In this document: positions 1 to 8,712 of the stretch, piece by piece
How positions within the stretch are numbered: position 1 is the stretch's first letter
Layout: every line of letters starts with the position of its first letter
From: Pseudovibrio ascidiaceicola
Lineage (GTDB): Bacteria; Pseudomonadota; Alphaproteobacteria; Rhizobiales; Stappiaceae
Reading direction: 5' to 3'
Assembly (NCBI RefSeq): GCF_900114245.1
Contig: NZ_FOSK01000005.1
Location: 310,001 to 374,000 of the forward strand
DNA length: 64,000 nt
Program-made: the position numbers and the translations under genes
The notes under the pieces: generated by a model
Seen by the model: the letters and a program-made list of their open reading frames with translations, nothing else
Told to the model about the DNA's origin: nothing
Databases searched by the model: none

Positions 1-257
1 GCGTGAAGCGCATGTACGAAATTACTGATCTGGTGCCAACCAAGGTGGGTGATGAGCAAACGGCGCTGATGGAAGAGTTCATGCAGCTTTCTGCAGACAA
101 CTTCCTGTCCATGGGCATTGCGTTGCCGGGCGGTGGTTTCCGCTCCATCAGCAACAAGCTGCGTAATGTGCCTGACACACTGTTGGAAGGCTGGCTGTAT
201 CCGGGTCCTGCACCTGTGAACTTCTCCAGCTTCTACATCGATCCTTCCAAGAAGTAA
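1..257 (+). CDS. ABC transporter substrate-binding protein, family 5 (C-terminal end only)
   Basis: Only the last 85 or so residues are present; the gene starts before the window. The sequence ends in a compact C-terminal segment (GGGFRSISNKLRNVP, then a tail with PGPAPVNFSSFYID) of the kind that closes SBP_bac_5 periplasmic binding proteins. The identification rests mainly on context: it is followed in the same direction by DppB-, DppC- and DppD/F-type genes, and a family-5 binding protein normally heads such operons. It should capture a peptide or oligosaccharide in the periplasm. The ligand cannot be judged from this fragment. Confidence 0.75.
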   Translation, partial: VKRMYEITDLVPTKVGDEQTALMEEFMQLSADNFLSMGIALPGGGFRSISNKLRNVPDTLLEGWLYPGPAPVNFSSFYIDPSKK

Positions 258-276
258 TCGATCGCCTGAACCAAAC

Positions 277-300
277 TGCCCCTCCTCGCGTGGAGGGGCA
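277..300 (+). terminator. Intra-operon hairpin after the binding-protein gene
   Basis: A perfect 9-bp stem (TGCCCCTCC / GGAGGGGCA) with a 6-base loop lies 20 bases after the binding-protein stop and 30 bases before the first permease. There is no U-tract. It more likely protects the 3' end of the binding-protein mRNA or partly attenuates readthrough than terminates fully, which would give more binding protein than permease. Confidence 0.6.
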
Positions 301-329
301 GAGCCTTGCAACTAGGATATCTGCTTTAA

Positions 330-1334
330 ATGGGAATGTTTGTTGTCAAACGGGTCCTGCTGATGATCCCAACCTTGCTCGCGATTTCACTCGTCGCGTT
401 TTTGGTGATCACGCTGCCACCCGGAGACTATATTGACCGATTGGTTTTGGAAGCATCGCTGGATGGAGATTACATCACCGCCGCTGAAGCCGAAGGTCTG
501 CGGAAAATATATGGATTGGATAAATCCGTTCTGGCCCAATACTTCGATTGGATCTGGAAAATGGTTGTCCATGGAGATCTTGGACGCTCTTTTAGTTATG
601 AGCTGCCGGTTGAAGAGTTGATCTGGGACCGCTTGGGTATGACGACTCTGCTCTCGCTGTGCTCTATGGTTTTCATTTGGACTGTTGCCATTCCTGTTGG
701 TATTTTCTCCGCTGTTCGCAAATATTCTCTTGGTGATTATGTCGCCACCTTCCTCGGTTTTATCGGCCTTGCTGTGCCAAACTTCCTGCTGGCGCTAGTG
801 CTGATGTATGTTTCTTTTCGCTATTTTGGCCAAAATGTTGGTGGGCTGTTCTCTCCGGATTACGTCAACGCGCCGTGGTCCTTCGCCCGTGTCGGTGACC
901 TAATGGCTCATATCTGGATTCCTATGATCGTTTTAGGGACTGCAGGCACTGCAAGCGTGATCCGTACGATCCGCGCGAACCTTTTGGATGAGTTACACCG
1001 TCCTTATGTGGTCACCGCCCGCGCCAAAGGCATGCCGGAACATTGGGTGCTCACCAAGTATCCGGTTCGTCATGCGTTGAACCCATTCGTTTCCAGCCTC
1101 AACGAGCTGTTTGTGCAGATCGTGTCTGGCTCCACCATTGTTTCCATCGTGCTTGGTTTGCAAACCACGGGTCCGCTGCTGTTTGATGCTTTGCGTCAGG
1201 AAGATATGTATCTGGCAGCTGCCCTAATCATGTTCCTCAGTTTCCTGACTGTGATTGGAACGTTGTTTTCTGACATTCTACTCGCCTGGCTTGATCCGCG
1301 TATCCGCCGTCAGTTCAACAATGGGGGGCTATGA
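330..1334 (+). CDS. ABC transporter permease, DppB/OppB type
   Basis: This is an inner-membrane permease of 334 residues, the usual size for DppB-like subunits. A first membrane segment at about residues 7-29 is followed by the periplasmic region typical of the family (GLDKSVLAQYFDWIWKMVVHGDLGRS, abbreviated here). The cytoplasmic EAA loop that contacts the ATPase is visible near residues 225-245 (VTARAKGMPEHWVL). The stop overlaps the start of the next permease by four bases (ATGA), so the two subunits are translationally coupled. It forms a heterodimeric channel with the 1331-2458 product. The substrate is a peptide or an oligosaccharide; family 5 transporters carry both. Confidence 0.9.
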   Translation: MGMFVVKRVLLMIPTLLAISLVAFLVITLPPGDYIDRLVLEASLDGDYITAAEAEGLRKIYGLDKSVLAQYFDWIWKMVVHGDLGRSFSYELPVEELIWDRLGMTTLLSLCSMVFIWTVAIPVGIFSAVRKYSLGDYVATFLGFIGLAVPNFLLALVLMYVSFRYFGQNVGGLFSPDYVNAPWSFARVGDLMAHIWIPMIVLGTAGTASVIRTIRANLLDELHRPYVVTARAKGMPEHWVLTKYPVRHALNPFVSSLNELFVQIVSGSTIVSIVLGLQTTGPLLFDALRQEDMYLAAALIMFLSFLTVIGTLFSDILLAWLDPRIRRQFNNGGL

Positions 1335-2458
1335 TGAGCGCTACTGATTTCGCTGGTGCACTAACAAGTTCACGCGCTTATGAGGGCCAGTGGCGCCTGA
1401 TGTGGCGCCGGTTCCGCAAACATAAACTCGGCATGCTGGGTGGTATTATCACGCTGCTGATCTATCTGATCGCCGTGTTCGTAGAGTTTCTTGCGCCTCA
1501 TGATCCAAATGACTTCAGCGTACGCAATACCTACGCACCGCCGCAGAGTATTCACTGGTTGCTGGAGACAAAACAAGGCACAGTCTTCCAACCTCATGTG
1601 CTGGGGTACCGCTCCAAAATTGATTATAACTCAGGTCGCCGCACATTTGTTGAGGACCCGCGCCGTGTGGTGAAACTGGGCTTTTTCGTCAAAGGCAAAC
1701 CTTACAAGCTGTTTGGCTTTATTCCCGCTGAGCGTCGCCTGTTTGGTCCGGTCAAGAAACGTGACCGCATGTTCTTGCTGGGAGCAGACCGTCTTGGCCG
1801 CGATGTGTTGAGCCGCACCATTCACGGGACCCGTGTTTCAATGACCATTGGTCTGGTTGGCGTTGCCCTCAGCCTCGTGCTTGGGGTGCTCATCGGCGGG
1901 CTTTCCGGTTACTTTGGTGGTTGGGTGGATACAGTCACGCAGCGTGTTGTTGAGTTCCTCCAATCTTTGCCAAGCATTCCGCTCTGGATTGGTCTGGCTG
2001 CCGCTATTCCGCCAGATACGCCGCCTTTGCAGACTTATCTGCTGATCACTGTCATTTTGTCGATCATTGGTTGGACAGGGCTGGCCCGCGTGGTGCGAGG
2101 TAAGTTTATCTCCCTCAAATCAGAGGACTTCGTAAAAGCCGCTCGTTTGGACGGATGTTCTGTTCCGCGCGTTCTGGTAGGCCATATGGTGCCAAGTTTC
2201 ATCAGCCATATCATCGCGGTGGTGACACTTGCCATTCCGGGCATGATTGTTGCTGAAACCTCTCTGTCCTTCTTGGGTATTGGCTTGCGCCAACCCGTAG
2301 TCAGCTGGGGTGTTCTTCTACAGGAAGCACAAAACATCCATTCCATCGCCAATGCCCCATGGCTGTTTTGGCCGGGTGTGATGGTCGTGATTGCAGTGCT
2401 TGCACTCAACTTTTTCGGTGACGGCTTGCGTGATGCTGCCGACCCTTATTCCAAGTGA
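1331..2458 (+). CDS. ABC transporter permease, DppC/OppC type
   Basis: This is the second permease of the importer, 375 residues, longer than a typical DppC (about 300). The extra length is a hydrophilic insert after the first membrane helix, roughly residues 65-150, rich in basic residues and facing the periplasm. Such inserts occur in a DppC subgroup (YejE-like). The conserved GADRLGRDVLSR motif follows at about 151-162, and the EAA loop (AARLDGCSVPRVLVGHM) lies near 270. It overlaps both neighbours by a few bases. The YejE-like shape, with a fused ATPase next door, resembles the yejABEF arrangement, but the LacI regulator suggests a sugar ligand. Confidence 0.9.
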   Translation: MMSATDFAGALTSSRAYEGQWRLMWRRFRKHKLGMLGGIITLLIYLIAVFVEFLAPHDPNDFSVRNTYAPPQSIHWLLETKQGTVFQPHVLGYRSKIDYNSGRRTFVEDPRRVVKLGFFVKGKPYKLFGFIPAERRLFGPVKKRDRMFLLGADRLGRDVLSRTIHGTRVSMTIGLVGVALSLVLGVLIGGLSGYFGGWVDTVTQRVVEFLQSLPSIPLWIGLAAAIPPDTPPLQTYLLITVILSIIGWTGLARVVRGKFISLKSEDFVKAARLDGCSVPRVLVGHMVPSFISHIIAVVTLAIPGMIVAETSLSFLGIGLRQPVVSWGVLLQEAQNIHSIANAPWLFWPGVMVVIAVLALNFFGDGLRDAADPYSK

Positions 2459-2469
2459 GGATCGAAACC

Positions 2470-4572
2470 ATGAAACCCATGATTAACGTCACGGATCTCA
2501 GCGTTTCCTTCTCAGGAGATGATGGGAAGGTAACCGCGCTGGACAACATTAGTTTTTCCATTCCCGAAGGAAAAACAGTGTGCCTGGTGGGGGAGTCCGG
2601 CTGCGGCAAGTCCGTCACCGCAAAGGCCTTACTGCGTATTCTGGACAATCACGCAGCCATTGAAAGTGGCAGGATCGACTACACGCAGATGTCTGGTGAG
2701 CCGTTAAATCTGGCGGAGGGACCAGCTAAAGCCAAGCACATTCGCGCCATTCAGGGCAATGAGATCTCAATGATCTATCAGGAGCCGATGACCTCGCTGT
2801 CTCCGCTCTACACCATTGGCAACCAGATTGTGGAAGTGCTGCGCTGGCATACGAACCTGAGCAACGATGAAGCCAAATTTCAGGCAATTGAGATGCTGCG
2901 GCTCGTGGGCATTCCTTCTGCTGCAGATCGGTTTGACAGCTACACCTTTGAACTGTCCGGCGGTATGCGTCAGCGTGCCATGATTGCTATGGCGCTAATT
3001 TGTAACCCGCGCCTTCTCATTGCAGACGAGCCAACCACCGCGCTGGATGTAACCACGCAGGCAATCATTCTGGACTTGATGCGTGATCTACAAAAGACCC
3101 GCAACATGTCCATGCTGTTCATCACTCATGATCTGGGTGTGGTGGCAGATATCGCTGACGAAGTGGTGATCATGTATCTGGGTAATGTGGTGGAGCAGGG
3201 GCCTGTTGAGCAAATCCTCACCAACCCGCAACATCCTTATACCAAAGGGCTTTTAGCATCACTGCCGCATACGGACGGTAAACGGCGCGCGCGTTTGAAT
3301 GCCATTCCCGGCGTTGTCCCAAGCTTGCAGAACCGGCCAAAGGGCTGCCCGTTTCAGGATCGCTGTGACCACTTTGTCACCGGGCTTTGCAACGAAAAAC
3401 TACCAGAACTCACCGCGATCAGTGACGTGCAAAGCGTCCGCTGTCACGGGTTTGGGGCACAGGCAGATCTTGTCCCACTACATGCGTCGACCTCCCAAGT
3501 TGATGACTGCCTGCACGCCCCAAACCCGGTAAACCGCACAGCCGCACCAATCCTTGAACTGCAGAACGTGAGCAAACATTTCCCGATCCGCTCAGGTTTC
3601 TTCAACCGCCAGACCGGAACAGTGCGCTCGTTGAATGATGTGTCGCTCAATATCTGGCGTGGTGAAACCCTTGGTCTTGTTGGGGAATCTGGTTGTGGCA
3701 AGTCCACATTGGGTCAGACGATTATTGGGTTGCATAAGGCGACCACGGGCAAGGTGTTGTTCCGCCCAAATGAGGAAGAAGTTGAGCTGACCGGTAAGAC
3801 CGACAGTCAGCTGCGACCTTACTGGGCGGATATTCGGATGGTGTTTCAGGATCCGAACTCCTCGCTCAATCCTCGCATGGCGGTTTATGATATCATCGCC
3901 GAAGTGCTGCGAGTTGGGCAGGAGCTGAAGACCCGGAAGGACATTGAAGGGCGTGTTCTTGAGGTGCTGGATAAAATTGGCTTCTCGAAAGAGTTTCTCA
4001 AACGCTACCCTCATGCCTTCAGCGGCGGCCAACGCCAACGTATTGGTATTGCACGTGCTTTGGCGCCGTATCCGAAGGTGATTATTGCTGATGAAGCGGT
4101 TTCTGCGCTGGATGTCTCCGTGCAGGCGCAGATCCTCAACCTGCTGAAAGATCTGCAGGAAGAGCTGAATCTCACTTACCTGTTCATCAGTCATGACTTG
4201 AGTGTTGTGGCGCATATCAGCGATCGCGTTGCTGTGATGTATGCGGGCCGGATTGTGGAACTGGCGGATACGGAGACGATCTTCAACACGCCAAGGCATC
4301 CTTATACAGAAGCGTTGATGAGTGCGATTCTGGAGCCAGTACCCAATGCCCACGGGGATGATACCCGCATCCGGCTGCAGGGCAATGTGCCGGACCCAGC
4401 CAACTTGCCGAAGGGATGCCCGTTCGCGCCTAGATGTCGTTATTCTTCAGGTATTTGTGAGAGTTCTGATCCAGCGCTCGGTGAGATCAGCACAGACCAT
4501 CTGCTTGCTTGCCATCATCCTGATGTGGTGCAAAATACGCCAGTGGACCAGCTCGAAGCGATGGCGGGGTAG
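2470..4572 (+). CDS. ABC transporter ATP-binding protein, fused DppD-DppF type
   Basis: One 700-residue protein carries two complete ATPase modules, so no second ATPase gene is needed. Each half has a Walker A (GESGCGKS, twice), a signature (LSGGMRQR, then FSGGQRQR), a Walker B and the C-terminal oligopeptide/dipeptide extension with paired cysteines (GCPFQDRCD and GCPFAPRCR). It powers the permease pair encoded upstream. I prefer the ATG at 2470, with GTGAGG as ribosome binding site nine bases upstream, over the in-frame GTG at 2455 that overlaps the previous stop. The layout matches YejF-like transporters. Confidence 0.92.
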   Translation: MKPMINVTDLSVSFSGDDGKVTALDNISFSIPEGKTVCLVGESGCGKSVTAKALLRILDNHAAIESGRIDYTQMSGEPLNLAEGPAKAKHIRAIQGNEISMIYQEPMTSLSPLYTIGNQIVEVLRWHTNLSNDEAKFQAIEMLRLVGIPSAADRFDSYTFELSGGMRQRAMIAMALICNPRLLIADEPTTALDVTTQAIILDLMRDLQKTRNMSMLFITHDLGVVADIADEVVIMYLGNVVEQGPVEQILTNPQHPYTKGLLASLPHTDGKRRARLNAIPGVVPSLQNRPKGCPFQDRCDHFVTGLCNEKLPELTAISDVQSVRCHGFGAQADLVPLHASTSQVDDCLHAPNPVNRTAAPILELQNVSKHFPIRSGFFNRQTGTVRSLNDVSLNIWRGETLGLVGESGCGKSTLGQTIIGLHKATTGKVLFRPNEEEVELTGKTDSQLRPYWADIRMVFQDPNSSLNPRMAVYDIIAEVLRVGQELKTRKDIEGRVLEVLDKIGFSKEFLKRYPHAFSGGQRQRIGIARALAPYPKVIIADEAVSALDVSVQAQILNLLKDLQEELNLTYLFISHDLSVVAHISDRVAVMYAGRIVELADTETIFNTPRHPYTEALMSAILEPVPNAHGDDTRIRLQGNVPDPANLPKGCPFAPRCRYSSGICESSDPALGEISTDHLLACHHPDVVQNTPVDQLEAMAG

Positions 4573-4577
4573 CACTG

Positions 4578-5639
4578 ATGGCAAGTATTCGGGATGTTGC
4601 AGAAAAGGCTGGCGTTTCAACGGCTACCGTCTCTCGTGTGTTGAACAAGGATGAGCGGGTGAAGGATGAAACCCGCGCAAAGATTCAGGCTGTCATTGAT
4701 GAGTTGGGGTATCGTCCCAACCGATTGGCAACCGCTTTGCGCCGGCAGGATTCCAATTTGGTCGCGCTGTTCTTGGAGAACCAGAAATCCCCGTTTGCGA
4801 CCATGCTTTATGCCTCCATTGAGAAGACGCTGCATGACGAAGGCTTCAAGGTTCTTTCTTGCTGCACACGGGGAGAAGCCGAGCGAGAGCGCAAGTACAC
4901 TCAGACCATGATCGAGATGCAGGTGGCAGGTGCAATCGTTCGGCCGTCAAACTCAGCAGCAGAAACACTGAAGAACGTTAAACGCTTGCAAGCTAACGAT
5001 ATTCCAACGGTCTACGTAGATATTCTGCCGGGGCGCCGCTCTGAATCCTTTGTGGTTTGCGATAATACTGAGGGGGGCCGGATTGGTATGCGATACCTCG
5101 TTGCGCTCGGGCATAAACATATTGGTGTGCTTGCGACCAAAGCCGACCATGATCCCCGCCGCGAGAGTGTTGGCAACTTGCGTATGCGTGGCATACTGGA
5201 AGTTGCCCGCGAGTATCAGATTGAAAAATCAGTCTACCTGCCTGAGCCCAATGAGCGAAAGCGGTATGACTTGGGGTATGCTACAGCCAATGAGATGCTG
5301 GACCAACATCCTGAAATAACCGCTCTTTTCGCCATTACGGATACCGCGGCCATTGGTGCGATGCATGCATGTTTTGATCGTGGCATGCGCGTGCCGGAGG
5401 ACATTTCCATCCTCGGGTACGATGGTATCCCAATCAGCAGCATCACCTCGCCGCAACTCTCTACCATCCAGCAGCCGATTGCCGAGATGGGAGCGTCTGC
5501 AGCTCGCTATATCATTGAAAAGATACGTAATCCTTCCAGTAAGCGTCTGCATGAAGTCAAGCCGGTTGAGCTGAAACAGCGGGGTTCCGTTTCCCATCCC
5601 CGCAAGGGGGCTCTTCCTCTTTCTACAGGTGCTGCGTAA
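4578..5639 (+). CDS. LacI family transcriptional regulator
   Basis: The protein has 353 residues. The LacI helix-turn-helix is at the N-terminus (ASIRDVAEKAGVSTATVSRVLN), followed by the hinge and a periplasmic-binding-protein-like sensor domain from about residue 60 to 335. It starts five bases after the transporter ATPase stop, so it belongs to the same transcript. LacI regulators of this type usually respond to a sugar or nucleoside, which argues that the upstream family-5 importer takes up an oligosaccharide or glycoside rather than a peptide. The effector is unknown. Confidence 0.93.
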   Translation: MASIRDVAEKAGVSTATVSRVLNKDERVKDETRAKIQAVIDELGYRPNRLATALRRQDSNLVALFLENQKSPFATMLYASIEKTLHDEGFKVLSCCTRGEAERERKYTQTMIEMQVAGAIVRPSNSAAETLKNVKRLQANDIPTVYVDILPGRRSESFVVCDNTEGGRIGMRYLVALGHKHIGVLATKADHDPRRESVGNLRMRGILEVAREYQIEKSVYLPEPNERKRYDLGYATANEMLDQHPEITALFAITDTAAIGAMHACFDRGMRVPEDISILGYDGIPISSITSPQLSTIQQPIAEMGASAARYIIEKIRNPSSKRLHEVKPVELKQRGSVSHPRKGALPLSTGAA

Positions 5640-5682
5640 GGCGCCAACTTTCTTGCAGGACAAGAAGAACAAGGAGTTTCAA

Positions 5683-6912
5683 TTGAACATTTCCGCAGCC
5701 CCTCTGTCTTTTTCTGAGGCAACATCGGCAGATATTGCAGAGCTGGTGAAGCAGCATGCGCCTGTTATCCGGTTTGACGACAAAGAACCTTTCCTCCCTT
5801 CGGCACTGGGATATACGCTCTATGATCAGGACGGTATATCCGTCTCAAGTGCCCATAAAATAAAGCTAAACGGCGCTGCACTTGCAATCGAATATGCCAT
5901 CTGGTGGGACTGGGATATCCAACACCTGTATGAGCTGGAGCACATCTGGGTGTATCTCAGCGAAGCGGGTGAGGTGGTGCGTGTTGAAGGCAGCGCCCAT
6001 GGCTGTGCTGGGGAATTGAGCACCTGGAACCATCAGGTGCCGCTGGAAGAGGGGCGGGTAACCCTTTATTCTGAACCGGGAAAACACGCTTTTGCGGCGA
6101 GTTCTGAAGCGTTGCGGGCAAACTTTGCGGTGACTTGCATTTGCTGTGGTGAGCGAGCGGGCTCTGGCACTATTTTGGTACCAGATATGTTTGCCAATGA
6201 ACTTGCCGACCTGAAGCCTTATGACCACCATGTGGCGCGTAAGTGTATGGAAACAAAAGCATTCAAGCCGTCATTCTACTTCGATCAAACCTTCGACCTG
6301 CGCTCGGTTGAAATGATGCCTTGGGAAGAGCTGAAGGCTTCTGTTCCGTCTCGGGTTCGCTCTGTTTTGGCGCAGCTGCGAAAAGAGGCGAAGGGCGTGA
6401 AGGCTGTGTTCCTCGATAGCGGGGATACTTTGATCGACGAAGGTTCTCAGATTTTCGTTGAGGGGGAATTAGTGCTCTCTGCAGAGCCGATCCCGGGCGG
6501 GGACAAGCTGGTGGACTGGCTCAAGGAGCGCGGCTACATGGTTGCACTGGTTGCAGATGGTCTGGTGGAGAGCTTCGAGAACGTCCATAAGGCTATGGAT
6601 TTCTGGCATAAATTCGATGCACGGTCGATCTCTGAAGCAGTTGGTTGCTACAAGCCTGACCCGCGTATGTTCCTTGAAGCTGTTAAGCTGCTGGGACTGG
6701 AAGAAGCGGACCATGCAGGCTGTGTCATGGTGGGGAATAACCTTGAGCGCGATGTGGCAGGGGCCAACCGTTTAGGGATGACATCTGTCTGGATCAACTG
6801 GACACCGCGCTATCCGACAGAGCCGGCGAATGCGGATGAAGAGCCGGATTACACAATTGGCCTTCCGCACCAGCTTCTGGATGTACTCGAAGAGATCGAT
6901 GCTAAGGCGTAA
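5683..6912 (+). CDS. Two-domain protein: Vps62-like N-terminal part plus HAD-type hydrolase
   Basis: I place the start at TTG 5683, six bases after a strong AAGGAG site; an in-frame GTG at 5629 lies inside the LacI gene and has no clear site. The protein then has 409 residues. Residues 1-225 form a domain I do not firmly recognise. Its HAPVIRFDDKEPFLPS opening and the WWDWDIQHLYELEHIWVYL stretch recall Vps62/DUF946-like beta-sandwich proteins. Residues 240-400 are a HAD phosphatase-like domain: nucleophile segment VFLDSGDTL, lysine in CYKPDPRMF, and acidic motif VGNNLERDVAGAN. The usual acid/base Asp two positions after the nucleophile is Gly, with an Asp one position later. Substrate unknown; it closes the importer operon, so a sugar phosphate is a reasonable guess. 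Confidence 0.65.
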   Translation: MNISAAPLSFSEATSADIAELVKQHAPVIRFDDKEPFLPSALGYTLYDQDGISVSSAHKIKLNGAALAIEYAIWWDWDIQHLYELEHIWVYLSEAGEVVRVEGSAHGCAGELSTWNHQVPLEEGRVTLYSEPGKHAFAASSEALRANFAVTCICCGERAGSGTILVPDMFANELADLKPYDHHVARKCMETKAFKPSFYFDQTFDLRSVEMMPWEELKASVPSRVRSVLAQLRKEAKGVKAVFLDSGDTLIDEGSQIFVEGELVLSAEPIPGGDKLVDWLKERGYMVALVADGLVESFENVHKAMDFWHKFDARSISEAVGCYKPDPRMFLEAVKLLGLEEADHAGCVMVGNNLERDVAGANRLGMTSVWINWTPRYPTEPANADEEPDYTIGLPHQLLDVLEEIDAKA

Positions 6913-6948
6913 GCTGCTGTAGTAGAATAAGAAATTGTGAAAGCGATG

Positions 6949-6980
6949 AAGCCGTGGGATTGGTCTCCTGCGGCTTTTTT
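6949..6980 (+). terminator. Rho-independent terminator of the family-5 importer operon
   Basis: An 11-bp stem (AAGCCGTGGGA / TCCTGCGGCTT, with two G-T wobbles) and a 6-base loop run directly into six T residues. It lies 37 bases after the HAD gene stop and just before the convergent amine oxidase gene. Confidence 0.85.
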
Positions 6981-7018
6981 AGTGTGTTGGCTCAAGACCG
7001 GCAGAAAACAGGTATCGG

Positions 7019-8401
7019 CTACATCATTGTTTCCATTGCTACTTTTGCGGCTTTCTTTCCGCTTAAATGAGCGCCGTGAACGGTCCCGTGGTACTGGAAG
7101 CTTGTGTGTTCTCCGGCCAAGGTCAGGCTTCGACCGATCGGTTCGGATAACACATTGAAATCATACGGATTACAGCCAACTTTGGCGTAGGAAAAAGCAC
7201 CTTTGGTGTAAGGATCTTGTGACCAGCGGGTTGCGATGTAGTGACGGGGATCGGGCGTGTCCGGGCCAAACATGGTGCGCACGGCTTTCATAGCATCTTC
7301 AAGCATATAGTCGTGATCCATGGTCTCTATCATACGGGAATAGTTGCCAAAGCTGAGGGCGGTGAGTACGTTTGCGTTGATAAAGGGCTTATGATTGAGG
7401 AAATAATTCCAGCGCCCCTGAGTTTGCGTCATTAAGCCAAAATACTGAGTGTTTTCAGGCCAGTGGAGCTCATCAAATTTCATCGCTACTTTCGTGACGT
7501 CTCCCATACCAACGCGTTCAATTGCGTTCCTATGTATTTCGGGCAGGGGTGGGATGAACTCGATGTCCTGCGCTTTGAGCACACCGAGCGGTACCGTGAC
7601 AATCACGAAATCACTTTCAAAAATCTCTTTGTCCGTCTGAACAAAGACACCCGCACGATCATGGTACGCGATGCGGCGCACAGGTTTGCGGGTGAGTATT
7701 GCGATCCCATGGGTGAGAGGTTCCAAAAGCTTATCGTACCCGTCTACCAAAACCACATCCTCCCCATGGAACATGTCATCCTGGTTGAAGTACATGGCAG
7801 AAAGTTCGTTGACCGGACTGCCCGTATCAAACTCGGTGTAAGCAGATGTCATCCATTTGAAGACCGGGTCACGAGACATCTTTGGTGCCATATGCTCCAG
7901 CGCTTCAGATAGGGGCATATCTTTGCTCATGCCGGAGCCAATCAGATCCAGCATCTGCCGATGCTCCTGTCCCATTTCGGAAATCATCTGATGGGAAAGC
8001 TGTTTGCCTTGGTGGTTGAAGACGGCAAAGTTCGAGTCTTTTGTGACGAAGGTTTTCTGGCCGGACTGTTCAGCCAGTTTCATGATCGGATTGTCATCAG
8101 GTCCGTGGATCCAGCCTGCGCCTTCCTCAATGGGAACGCCGAGCGCCCGGTTGGTGCGAATGCGGCCGCCGATCTTGTTGCTCGCTTCCAGCACCAGCAC
8201 GGTGTAGCCTGAATCCATTAAATCACGAGCGGCTGTCAGGCCTGCAATGCCTGCGCCCACGATGATCACCGTCTTACCGCTGGATGACACGTTTGGCTTG
8301 TTGAGGTTCAGATCAAACAAGCCGGCAACGACGACGGAAGAGGCTGAAGTTTTAAGGAAATTCCTGCGGTTTAGGCTGCTATTGCGGGGGCGAAAGACCA
8401 T
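7019..8401 (-). CDS. Flavin-containing amine oxidase, Tat-exported
   Basis: An FAD-dependent oxidase of the monoamine/polyamine oxidase family. The N-terminus holds a twin-arginine signal (RRNFLKTS, about residues 12-19) followed by a hydrophobic stretch, so the folded flavoprotein should be exported to the periplasm. The dinucleotide-binding motif follows (VIIVGAGIAGLTAARDL), then the GG-doublet segment (GGRIRTNR) and the C-terminal FAD contact (AGEHTSFQYHGTVHGAHLSG). The start is uncertain: ATG 8401 gives 460 residues, and a TTG at 8437 would add 12. It probably oxidises an amine or amino acid to aldehyde plus ammonia and peroxide. It stands alone, convergent with the previous operon. Confidence 0.88.
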   Translation of the reverse strand: MVFRPRNSSLNRRNFLKTSASSVVVAGLFDLNLNKPNVSSSGKTVIIVGAGIAGLTAARDLMDSGYTVLVLEASNKIGGRIRTNRALGVPIEEGAGWIHGPDDNPIMKLAEQSGQKTFVTKDSNFAVFNHQGKQLSHQMISEMGQEHRQMLDLIGSGMSKDMPLSEALEHMAPKMSRDPVFKWMTSAYTEFDTGSPVNELSAMYFNQDDMFHGEDVVLVDGYDKLLEPLTHGIAILTRKPVRRIAYHDRAGVFVQTDKEIFESDFVIVTVPLGVLKAQDIEFIPPLPEIHRNAIERVGMGDVTKVAMKFDELHWPENTQYFGLMTQTQGRWNYFLNHKPFINANVLTALSFGNYSRMIETMDHDYMLEDAMKAVRTMFGPDTPDPRHYIATRWSQDPYTKGAFSYAKVGCNPYDFNVLSEPIGRSLTLAGEHTSFQYHGTVHGAHLSGKKAAKVAMETMM

Positions 8402-8712
8402 TGGAAACACTTTGGTTTGAAAGAGGTGCGCCTGCAACCTTGAGGTGTTTTATCGCCACCCACAAGGGAAACTCAGGGACAGCCCTAACAAACCGAGAAA
8501 GCGTTTTGGCGTTTTCAAACGGCTAAAAACACACTGCGTTTATACGAATACGCGCAGCATGCATAAAATATTGAACACACTTGAGGCCTCTCACCGAATG
8601 ATCTCTGCCAGGCTGTTTTTTCTCGAAAGAGCCAGATGTTGAAGTATCTCTTCATTTCCAAGCAACCTTCATGCATAGTTCTTAAGTCATTCTATACTGA
8701 AGAGTCAGAGCC
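8402..8712. other. Divergent intergenic region between amine oxidase and GNAT genes
   Basis: This stretch of about 310 bases holds no convincing gene. A possible -10 element TATACT lies at 8693-8698, about 15 bases before the acetyltransferase start. A weak reading frame at 8445-8642 has no family resemblance or ribosome binding site, and I do not call it. Confidence 0.5.

Noticed and set aside
3592-4353. A 253-codon minus-strand frame
   Set aside because: It is antisense to the second half of the fused ATPase gene, and no domain pattern is visible.
8445-8642. A 65-codon frame in the gap between the amine oxidase and GNAT genes
   Set aside because: There is no ribosome binding site, the composition is biased to Lys and Arg, and no family resemblance is seen.
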